From NCBI GenBank assembly GCA_016217975.1, contig JACRFH010000051.1:1-54592 (forward strand): DNA of 54,592 nucleotides, read 5' to 3'. The position numbers and the translations under genes were made by a program. The notes under the pieces were generated by a model. The model was not told where the DNA came from, did no database searches, and saw only the letters and a list, made by a program, of their open reading frames with translations. Shown piece by piece: positions 23,501 to 35,500 of this stretch; positions within the stretch are counted from its first letter, which is position 1, and each line of letters opens with the position of its first letter. This DNA comes from Candidatus Kaiserbacteria bacterium. GTDB lineage: Bacteria; Patescibacteriota; Minisyncoccia; Phycocordibacterales; UBA2100.

Positions 23501-26500
23501 CGCTACTAGAAACCGGAGTTCCACCGGAAGGTCTAGTGTCACTGAACAACAGTCTCAAAGGCGTTGCTCCGGTAAATGAAGCGCGACTCGCTGCGATAGC
23601 TAAAGAGGCGGAAGCGGTAAGCCCCAAACTTAAATTCGATCCAGATACAGGCAAGGTTTTGAATCCACAAACAGAGGCGGAGACCCTCAAACAGCTTGAA
23701 AAAGCGACGGGGATGAAATTCGCAGACCCAGAACTTACACGACTGGAAATAGCGCAGCGTGCCGCGGAGCGTCTCGAAGGTACCGGAATCAATTTCAAAA
23801 CAGGGCAGGAGATGGCGCTCACGCAGACCACGCGAGGAGGAGGTGTCACTCTTGCGCTCGGTGAAGGGAAAACGGTGGTCACGTTAGCTGATCGTATATA
23901 TACCTACTTAACGGATCCAAAAGCAAACTGGATGCTCATGGCACCGGTTAACGACTTAAAGAAATTCGGCGGGCTCTACGGAGACCAACTTGCAGGACTT
24001 GGCTCTAAGACTCTTCTCGTGACGAACGACGAGAAATTACTCGGCTCGACTGCACCAGGATTCAAAGCCGTATCGTTCGAGAATTTTCCTGCAGAGCTAA
24101 AAAGCAATCCTGGTGCCACAGTGCTTTTGTCGGCAGAAGAATTCGGACATCTGAAAAGTTTGATCACGCTTGAAGGCGGAGCAGGCGACCTCACGAAATT
24201 GCTGCGAACCATCAGGAATGTTGTCATTGATGAGGCGCACAGGCTTGCAGGAAGCAATGTCGCGTCTGTTATCGGCAATGAGGCGCGAGTCGTCACATAT
24301 GCAGAGCGTTCGGCATTACGTGCGGATGAATTTCTCGGCGCTATCGGAGCCAAAGCCGAACCTGGAACTGTTCTTGCTGAGGACAGATTAGTCGCGAATC
24401 CGGATATCGTGCGGAGACTTGAGGGAGATCTGCCGTCAGGAAGGGTCTCGACGGATTTAAAAGCGGCGCTCGCTGATGATCCTGCGGCGTTTCAGCAGAA
24501 CCCAAATAGGATGTATCTCGTTCCTGAAACGGGAGATGGAATCATTGGCACTCCGATCATGAATGATGCATTCAAGCAGTGGATTCGGGATAGTCTCAAG
24601 ATGGATCCGACGGATCCGATGATAGCCAACGTATTGAAAACGATGGAGTGGACTGCAGGCAAAGACTACGCGATCATAGACGGTTCCGGTAAGGCAATAA
24701 CGACACGAACAGCTTCAAATCTGGGAGAAGCGAAGGTCGTAACGATGGATCCAACTCGCGGACCGCAGGCCAATATGCGATTCAGCGAGCCAGAGATCTC
24801 CATCACTGCACAACTGAAACACGGATTAACAGATTCTGCCGTGGAAGTAACGCAGATTGCTGCGGAAACTCCTCTTACGCAACTATTCCGCGTTATGCAG
24901 GGTGAATCGGGGCCACCGCGCGTGGGGGCGCTTTCGGCAACACTCGACGGTCTCGAAAAATTGGTCGAAGCGGGCGTACCGATCGATGGCATCCTGCATG
25001 TAAGTCCGTCTCGTCTAAACGTCGCCTCTTTCAAGACTCTCGATTCTGCGGCAGAAGGCAGAGCATTGTTGTTCGATAACTTGGCAAAACAACCGAATGC
25101 TTCACCGTTATTGCCGAAAGATGTGTCCTTCTCTGAAGCTCAAAGACTTTCGAATACTCATTCATTCGGGTACGCGACTGATCCTGTCGAATTTGCGCGT
25201 CTGGAAAAGGCTTTCAACGAAGCGTCAGCCGCTGGCGGACCACTTGAAGGATATCAATTCGTGAAATATCAGAACGGTGTTGTTTACAAGAACGGGTTTG
25301 AGGTTGGGACCGACCCGAATGCCGTCGTTAAGAATTTATATAAAGAATCCCCGACGTTCGTTCTTTCTGATGCGGCGGGCACGAATGGCATCAATAATCA
25401 GGCCAAAGGACTTGGCGTACGATTCGGGATCGGGAGCGGAGAAGACCTGGCCCAGAACGTCGGACGGTTATCGCGCACGAGTTCACTTCCAGGCGGTGGG
25501 AGATGGGAAAGCGAATTTTTCGTCGTGAGAGATGAATCCGCCCTAACAAAGCAACTTACAGGCTCGCTGCGTGCGGAAAATGCAGATTCGATGCTGATCG
25601 CGCTCAAAGCGAGCGGGGGCGATGATATGCTCGGCGCGAGTCTTTTTGAAAAAGCACAGACAAAGGGTCTCGGAGCGCTTAGCGGAGAAGAACAAGTTGC
25701 ACTCCTCGCGAAAATCACTGATGCGGAACGCTTGAGCAATATCACCAATAACGCAATATCACAGGGAGCGATTGCGACGAGAATCACGAATCCCGTTAAA
25801 GGAATGTTGGAGAGTGCGGCAATAACGGGAGAGGCACAAAGTTTTGCCGAAAGGATGTATCTCGACGCTATTGCGCGCAAGCCCGCACCGGTAGACTTAT
25901 CTTTGAATCCCAGTGGCGGACGTTTAACAAACGATTCCTATTTCAACGCCGGATTCAAGGCATGGGACGCACAAGCTGCACAGTTCGTTGAAAAATGGGA
26001 AGGATTGCTTGCAAAAGAAAGTGGCGCAACGCAAACCGCCTTAAAACCTGCATTTGATGCATGGAAAGAACGGTTGGCCGAAGCTGCAGCGAAGCCGTAT
26101 GCCGAGGCCGTGCCGCTTAGGGGAACATTTGCAGCCGCCTCACCTCTTGAATCGATGGGAATTGCTAAGACGCTTTCTGAAGCAGTAATTCCGCCGACGC
26201 TTTCAATACAGCCAACTGCCGTTGCGACACTCGGTAAAGATTTTGCTGCGCTTTTAGCTGATGCGCGCGCAGGAGCCTTGACGTCTGGCCGCATTGAGGC
26301 CGAACTTGCTGCGGCGCGTAGAACACTTAGTACCGACCCCACTCTCACTGCAGCCGCAAAGGCAGCTGCAGGCGTCGCCGACGCGCCATTTGCTCTCAAG
26401 TTTGCAGGAGCGGGTGATCTTGCTGCGGCAATGGGGATGGTAAATGCGGCAGTCGCTGCATACGAGCAAAATCTTACTGCTGCTCAACAAGCGGTAACCG

Positions 26501-29500
26501 CACTCCAGGGCGCGTCAAGTTTCGACACCGAGCTTCAGCAGCAGCAGCTTCAAAATCTCCAACAAGCGTTGAATGGTCTTGCACAAGCAGGCTCTACTCC
26601 ATCCGAATTCAAAGGTCTTTCTCTGACTCCAACAACGGATCTTTCGAAAGCTGATATTCCTGTACTCACGAACGATGTTCTTGCGCAAGTTGGTGAAAAT
26701 AAGACCCGACTTGCCACCAGCAAGTTGCCACTCCCCGGGATAGTGCGATTGGGAATGCGAGGGGATGCTGACACAAGTGCGCGACAAGCGAGCCCCGTTA
26801 CTGCAGTATCCGGTCCGGCAAAGCTTGCGGCTGCGCAACGCAAGCCACCAGCGGGTACGCTGGCGCCGGCATCAGCTCCGGCGCCACTCGCGAATACCTA
26901 TTTTGTGCCGACTGCGGCGCAGGCGGCAATTCCGACGGCGGTTAATCCAGGGACGTGGAATCCGGTAAGCGCGAGCAAATGGAGTGCGGCTGATTGGAGT
27001 TCGCGTATTGCGGCGGTGAAGCAGGTTGCGCAGACAACGCCGGGGCCGGTGGGTGCTGCTTATGCTTCGGCGCAAGCGAATCTTGAAAGCGCAAGGAGAT
27101 GGTCTCCGTCGGGAAATATTTTCGCAAAGGTGTTTGCCACAGTAATGAGTCCAATCGCCGATATCAGAATCACTCAAGCGGCGCAAGACATCAGGACCGC
27201 GCAATCGCTCTCAACTCCCGTATCCGAGCAGCTTGATCCAAGCACCTGGAGCGACAACGCGCGCGATTGGTCGCCTGCGCAATTTGCGGTCCGCATCGCA
27301 GAAATGACGCAGCTCGCCGCCACCTATAACGACAAAAAATCTACCGCATACAATTCAAAACTCGGGCCTGCATTTGCGGCTGCAAATGATGCACTCAAGG
27401 CCGCGCAAGCGAAGAGAGGCAGTATTCTCGCCAAGACCCTTGATCTTGCCAAACGTCTGATTCCTGTTCTTGGTAATTCGGCAGACAATGACATTACAAA
27501 AGCTGGCGACGCAATGCGCACGGCGGAAAATATCGCCTTTGTTCAAAATATTGCTTTCGCCCCAACGCCGGCAACCTCTCCAAAAGATACGGGCGCGATC
27601 GCAAAAGACACGCCGCTTGCGTCAAGGACGCCAGCTACGAAGGTTACGACGGATAAGATTAAAATCGTACAAAACTATGTAGATGCGGTGCAGGCGCTTG
27701 CCGATGCCAATAAGCGAGAGACGGCATCCAACGCGCCGTCCTTCTCCAATCTCTTCAATCTGACTGCAGCGCAGCGCAAAGCAACCGCAGCTAAAATAGA
27801 AAAAGGTGTCGAGAAGGAGCGCATACTGCTCGCGGCCGCACGAGCTGATCTTGCACAATTTGGATATGAACCATTTGAAGATATAAAAGGAGCAAAGGGT
27901 ATCATCAATTCAAAGGGCGAAGTACTTGCGAGGTCAACAACTCCCAGTGGAATCATGGTGGTCGTCGCGACGTTCGACACTCTCGTAGCCAATCCGCTAG
28001 GCAACACGACGTTCACCTTCGAGTCTGATGCGATTCAGGCATATCGCGATGCCGTGCAGAAACAGATAGATGCAGGTGATGATGAAGCTGCGAGCTTGAC
28101 TGCTGAAGCGGATCAGAATGTCGCACTTAATTATCTAGAGAAAAAAGGATCATCACTGACGGATGCAAGAGCAAGAGCATGGGTGGATGCAAAGCAAGCG
28201 TCAGCGCGCGCAGACAAAGCAGCAATTGATGCGCTCAATACCTACGGTGCGGGATCGTTGCAACTTAAGGCGGCGGACGACGCTGCCGACGCCGCGAAGC
28301 AGGCGCAAAAAGATGCGCTCTCAAATCTTGCGTACAACGAACCGAAGGGATGGGCTCAATACTTCCGCCGAGCCGCTGCATTTTCGGTACCGCTAGGCGG
28401 ACTTCTGCTCGGCGCACTCGCGTTTGATCCTACCGGCGTCGGCGGCGCGACGCTTGCAGTCGCAAGTTTCTTCGGTTTTGGAGCGAGACTTTCCGATGGA
28501 ACAGAAGTTGTACAGCCATCAGTTGGTCGTCCATATCGGGTTGCTGCAGACCTGACGCAGTCCCAACAAGCACAATTAAAATCTCGGCTTGAAGAACATC
28601 GCAATGTTGCGCGGTCTGCCCAACCGTCGGAACTCAAGCAGAAACTGGCCGGTCTCGTAAATACGATTCTCGGCAAAGAATTTAATAGGCTTGGTTTACG
28701 TGATGCAGAAGGTAATTCGCTTTTCCTGCCGCTGCAGGCAAACGAAATAGGCGGCATATCGATCAATAGTTCTGCGAGCTATGATCCGCTTCCAGATAAG
28801 ATCGCGATACGAGATTTCGAATCAATCGCGCAAGCTCCGCGGCGATTCAAGACCCTCCTGCATGAAGCGATCCATCAAACAGGTGCCACGACGCTTACGT
28901 GGGGAAGTTTGATGGGTATTGGTGAGCCCGGACCGAAAGATATACGGAGTGGATATGACCCGACGTACAGTCGCAGCTTCAACGAAGGGCTCGTTGATAG
29001 CACCGCCGAGAGACTTATCCGCGAGAACGCAGCATTGCTTGCCAGTGCGTTTCCAGGGACCACTGTAGAACAATGGCAACAATTCAACTCTTCCACTTAT
29101 GACGACGAACGTGCGTTCAATGCGAAATTCAATCAGGCAATTGGTGCGGCGCAAGGGAAAAGTGCAGCAGAAGCGCGAGACGACATATTCCGTGGGTATG
29201 TGAAAGGCGACGATGCGCCCATACGGCAAGCCGAGACCGTATTTGGGAAGGGGACTCTCGCAATACTGCGCGATATGCGTCTCAATACATCGGACCAAGT
29301 CAGCAATATCAATGCATATTTCTTTTCGAATAATGCTGCAGAACGTCAACTTGCAGCGCAAAATCTTGCCAATGCTCGTACGTCTCTCTTTGCCGGGCTG
29401 ACTTCTGCGCAAACCGATCAGGCTCTCCAGAATATAGATGTCGCTATCGATGCCACAGATCGCGAAGTGCAATCTGAAATGACGAATTTGAAGGACCAAC

Positions 29501-32500
29501 TTAGCCGAGCTGTGAGCGGCGCATCCGCGAATGATCCGCAGGTCAACGATCTGCTAAAGAAGGTAAGTCTCCTCAATGCATACGTTGCCGCAGAAGCACA
29601 AGCGCAAGAACTTGCAGCGAATACCAAGGTTCAACCTCCCCAACCTCCACAGCCTTCGCAAAATGCTACGGCGGGCACAGCGCCCGCGGCTACGGCGGGC
29701 ACAGCGCAAACGGCGCCAGCTGCGCAAGGAATCGCACAGGGGAATCCATTTCCGCTCCCGAGCTTTATCAGCAATAGAATTCAAAACACGAATTGGGTGA
29801 AGCGACTTCCACAAGCAATTGTCGTAGGAGCAACTGTTGCGGTCGGTGCTGTGGCCTACTTTGCGGCGGCACAACTCGGTGTGCCACTTCCAGGTCATTG
29901 GGGGACTCAAGCGTATCTCGACACCGTCTGGCACGGCATCGGCACCGGCATTATCGCCGGCACTACGGCTCTTGGTGTAACCGCTGTGTTGTCGGCCGGC
30001 ACATACTTCTGGAATGGGCTAAAGGGCACGCCCAATGCTCCGCCGGCGACAGTTGCCGAGACAGAGCAGCAGCTTCCTTCCAACCGCACCAATTTGATAA
30101 CGCAGCTAGGTGTCGGCGCTGTGACAATCGGCCTTGCGCTTTGGGGCGCCCCCCTTCTCGCAGTTCTGCCAGTCGCAGTGGGCGGGTCCATTGCGGTCTC
30201 GTATATGAGCGGGAATGCCGTGCGCAGTGTCCCCAACCCTCAAGACAATACGACGATCACGGAGAATCGTGGAACGCTGTTCGGAACCGTTGCTGCAAAA
30301 TTCCCCGGATCGCTCGCGCAGTTTTTCGCAAGGTTTCCTTTCATTGGCCAAGCAGCCGTAGCATCGTCTGCCGCTGTCACGGGCGTTTTGGGACTTAATC
30401 CAATCCTTGGCCCCGCGACGATTTATGCGAGCATATATTTCTTCCGACCTGTCGTCTTGGCCATACTTTCCACATATACGGGGCAGAAACTTGCGCTAGG
30501 GGTTGAGACATTCGGGTTGCGAACGGTGCAATTCCTGACCGGCTCAAGGGATCTCACGTTCTTCGGATATTCTTTCCCGAAAATTTCTTTCGGTCTGCGC
30601 ACTGCCGGGCAAATTGCGCTCGCTCGCGCGCTTTCAATACCGCTCTTCTCTCTCCCAATCGGCGCGCTCTCCAACGTCACCGGCACGACTGCATACATCA
30701 ATACTATTCGCGGCGGCGTCTCGGTGGTACCACCAAACGTAGCGACCCTTGCGCTTGATATAGCGAAGGGGAAAGTCACCAACTTGGACGCGCTCACGTC
30801 GCGCGTCGCAAGTCTCGGGACAAGAAGCCCGGCATCTCCGCAGCCTGCGCCGGGTCAGCAAGAAATTCCGATAGCATCTGGCGCAGCACCACTTCCTGGA
30901 ATTGTAGTAGTTGAAACTCCGGCTCCAGTTCCAACGACTGGCGCTGGCGGTCCGCCTCCGCCAGACGCAACGGCTCCAAAGGTAACGCCGGTTGTGGCCG
31001 CAGGAGCGGTTCTCACCGCCGCACTCGACCAGTTAAAGGCTGCCGAAAAAGCAATTGATGATTTCAGGCAAGACCAAGAAATGCAAGATCTGCTTAGGAG
31101 TAATCCCACGGAAGGTCAGCGCAGGTTTGACGCATTACTAGCTGGGAAAGATAAGGCAAGAACAGATCTCGCGACAGCAGTGCCGCTATCTCAAATTCTC
31201 GCGGCAACAAAAGCATCAGATCTACCCGTTGGAAACGAGGGAATCATGCAGTATCCGATCAATCAAGATCTGCGAGTCAATGTAATGTCTGATTTGAGGA
31301 TCGTTGATGTTTCTGATCCGAGTCATCCTATCGTAAAACAAGTACTCGGTGGGAAGACCGTTGCAGATGTTGTGAAAGAATTCGGATCGTCTCCCGCGAC
31401 TAAAGGTACACCGATTGCCGTAAACACGCCTCCGGCGGCTTTGCCGACGCCCCAAAAAACGTCACCCGAGGCCCAGTGTGTGACGGCCGACACGAAGTTG
31501 CGCCGCCGCAAATTGAAAAAAGGAGAAAAAGGCGCGGACAAAGATGGCTACATCTACGACGACGTGATGATCAAAGACATCGTCCCGGGCGACGAGATTG
31601 CCTCTATGGATCCGATCTCGGGAGTACTTGTGTACTCGCGCGTGAATGCGCTCATCAACAAGGGTGTACAAACGATCTATCAGCTCACTACCCAGTCGAA
31701 TCGACGCATCCGCACGACCGATGCACACCCGTACTTCGTGCGGACGAAATATGACACCGGTGCGAAGGCTCGGGAAATTCAGAAACTGTACCGGTTTGAG
31801 GTGGATATGTCGATGAAGATCGAAAATTATAGTGCTGATTCGATCATTGCGATTGCGAACACCGAACAGTCATTTACGATTGAAGTATCGCGCAAGGTCA
31901 AACAGACACTTCGTGATCGTACGCGCCATTTAAACAAATCGAAGCGATTTCTCCCTGCAGTGTTCGCGCTTGGAATAGTCGAAGCGTTAAGAAATATGGA
32001 AACGCGCGTTCACGAACTCGTGATCGACACAGATTACCTTACGTACGACGCCCTTATTACACGCATTATCCACGAATTCTTCCCGACGATCCATCTCTCA
32101 TTCGATCAGGTCGGCAAGCACTCTACTGCGCACCTCGCGGCATACAAAGTACATAAGAACAAAAAAGCCGCGGACATGGTCGCGGCTATCGAAAGCTTCT
32201 CCATCAAAACAGAAAACGCCCTTAGAGCTACCTTCAGTTCAAACCTTTCGGCAGAACCTCCCGTTGGCCCACAGGCGTCATCTGATATGGCAAAGGTACA
32301 CGAACAAGATGAAATTGTCAAGAAGGGGGAGTGGACAATCGTTAAGGAGATTCGTGAAGGACAGATGATCGCGGTCACGTATGGCAATCGCGTGGTGTGG
32401 GAAAAAATCGTGAAGATCGACAAGCAAGCCCCCGAGCGTGTCTACGACATCGAAATCGAAGGCACGCATAATTTCATAGGGAACGACATCGTCGCGCACA

Positions 32501-35500
32501 ATACGCAGGTGGGAAGCACCCCGGCAGTTTCCCTCAATCAGCCCCAACCCGGAGAATTCGATTCCATCGCCGCGAATCCTCCGATCGTTAAAGCTGGTCC
32601 TGTCGCGAGCGCGATTCTCGATCAGTCGCAAGTTCAGTCGGACGAACAGAAAGCTCTCGCGATTTTCAACGCTAACTTCAAATCATGGAGTAATTTCTTT
32701 ATATCGCATAAAGACCAATTACAGGATATTGCAAGTCAACTCGATGCGCAGAATCTCAATAACACAATCATCGCCTCATCGATTAATTACGCGATAAAGT
32801 CAGGCAGTCTCTTGCAGGACACGCTACAGCGGGGCATTGTCGCGTCGAATGATTTTTCGACTCGAAAAGTTACTGCAGAACAGATGCAAGAACTTAAAGC
32901 GCTTGCGTTGTATGTCATAGGAGCGGAGCCGCGGCCTGAATTCGTAAATCTCCGATGGTATCAGCCGCAAACGGTTGCGAGGCAACTCGAACCAACACTT
33001 GCGGATCTCGACAGACAAGGACTAGGAAATACCCTGACAGCAAGGGCCATTGCCGATGCTATACAAGCGTCACTTTTGGGTCGGGAGACGAGACCTGATC
33101 TCGCTGACGCAAAAGCACTAGGGCTAGAAGGGAAGATACCGCAGCCACAGGCAGTCTCTACGGTGCCCCCGCCTCAATCATCTCTCGCAACACTCGCGAA
33201 GCCAACCAGCGGAGACTATCAGAAACTCTTCGCCGTATTGCTTCTCGGCGATAAGTACAAACAGAACTCGGCGAAATACGAGGCGATGGTTCCATTCATG
33301 ATCAATTCTGTAGCATTACCTGCTGGAACAGTCGAGTCACCGTCGATCGATTCATTCAAAACAGATGACTCGGCGAAAGCAGAAATACGGAAAGGGTGGG
33401 ATCAGATGATGGCATATCTTACGAAAGAATACGCAGCGCAGGGAAGGCAATTTATCGCACCAAAGCTCAATCTCGAAGCGACGCCGGAGGGATACGCATG
33501 GAGTCTGCCAGGCTATAACCCTAATACCAAGACCGTCACGATCGATATTGCGTATTACCGCAATGGTCTCGCATCCAAATATTCGTCCGACGGGACACCT
33601 ATAAAGAGAGTTGAATCAACCAACTTGATGAACGTCTTTGCCGATGCGGCACATGAAATTGGCCACCACGTGCAGTATTCCGTCGCACGTGCACCCAATG
33701 GGCCAATCAACGGAGATGCGTTTGAGCAAAATGCCGATCAGATAGGAGCGCGGCTGCTCGCTGGTGCAGGAATACTCACGCAGAAGAATGCGTTTCAGTT
33801 CTTCACGGCGGTGGTTGCTGATGCAGACGACATAATAAAAGCGCAGTCAACTAATGCGAATGCTGCATACACCGATCCCCACGGAGGCGCAAGAGAAAGA
33901 GTCCAAGCCTCGGCACAAGGCGTAGGAGACAAAGACTTGACTGCGTCGCTCGATACGCTCGTGAAAGCCGGTCTCACCATCGATTGGAACAAAGCGCCGG
34001 CTCTTGCAAGTGGACCGCAGAAGACCGGTGCTATCCAGATTCCGACGCAACAAGTTCCCGCCGGATTAAGCGGGCAAGCTCTCGCGCAGATTGGGACCAA
34101 TATTAAAAATGGCATCGATTCTCTGGTGACTCTTGTCCAATCCAGGTCTGGGCAGTCCACACAAGCGCAACTCGCGCAGCAGCAAACGGTCGCCAAAATG
34201 ACAACGACTCAAGTCGGGTCATTTGCGAATGATACTGTTAATACGCTCAATACTTTTTGGACAGATTACTTTGCTGTGCGTGGTGCCACATTTAAACCGA
34301 TCACAGCGGTTCCCGATGCGAACAACATAACCTATGACCTCCCGTCATCTCGTGTGTTATTTGATGCGGGACTTTTACAAAATCTCGCCGTTACAAGAGC
34401 GCCAAATGTAGGAAAGGAATTGATTGATGAAATTCTTGCGCACGAGATTGGACACGCATTTCAGCAGCAGGCCTATGGTATTGGAAGGGGTATTGGCATG
34501 CAGACGATGCCCGCGACTTCACAGCGATCTGCTGAATTAAACGCCGACTGGATCGCGGGTTTTAGTCTTGCAAAGACAGGAATAGTTGCACCCAATAACG
34601 CAGCGAAAGTCGCAAAACTAATCGCAAATTTACAATCTCCAGGGGTTCCTGGATATCCCACCAGTGCAGAGCGAGAACGTGCCTTTACTAGCGGGTTTCA
34701 GACAGCTTTAAACGGTGGAGAGGTTGATAAGGTGTTTGCGGAATATCCCATTACCGGCTTGTCGCCGAGAATCACATTTGCAATTCCGCAAAAGGGAGGC
34801 GGGATTGCACCCCAGCTAGCGGATCCGACAAATCTGATACGTGCGGCGGGGGTGATTGGGGGATGGATCTCGACTGCGTGGGATGGAACAAAGTTTGTCT
34901 TGAGTGAAGCGCGAAGAGAAATTCTTCCATTACCCGCAACGGGCAATACTGCGGAGCTCCCGAAGGCAACTCTAACTCCTGATCAGCAGGCCGCGATTGC
35001 TCGCTATGACGCTGCAAAGGCAGCATTTGCTCTCTCGCTTGTGAAAAATGCGACACTTCCGATGGAAGCATTTAATGCGGCTGCGCGACCACTTAAAGCG
35101 GAACTCGACGCGGCAACGCTTAATCTTTCTGATTCCGGAATCGTGATCACGACGGATGCTACGGGTCCGACCGCCATGGCGCTTGCATCAACAGGCCAAA
35201 TAATCCGTGCGACACCGAGTACTCCGGCGCCGTCGATTACGAAGCCGGACAAATTCGCTGTGCCATTCATCCAACAACCGACACTGGCTCGCAGTACTGT
35301 GGGAGCGCCGAAAGTACCCTTCGACTCCATTCTCTCCCAGGTTCAGGCGATGATTGGCAACAATGGCACGATAACGCAGGTCAAGAACAACGGTGGCCCG
35401 GTAATCATCGCGATACCGCAGATTCACGATGTGGGATATCTGCCCGGAGCGACAGGAGGTGTTGATGACAAGACGATCCAGCGCATCCAGGACCAGATCA

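Noticed and set aside
31477-32502. Classical homing-endonuclease intein
   Set aside because: No LAGLIDADG, HNH or GIY-YIG motif in the insert, and the insertion point is not a conserved enzyme active site.
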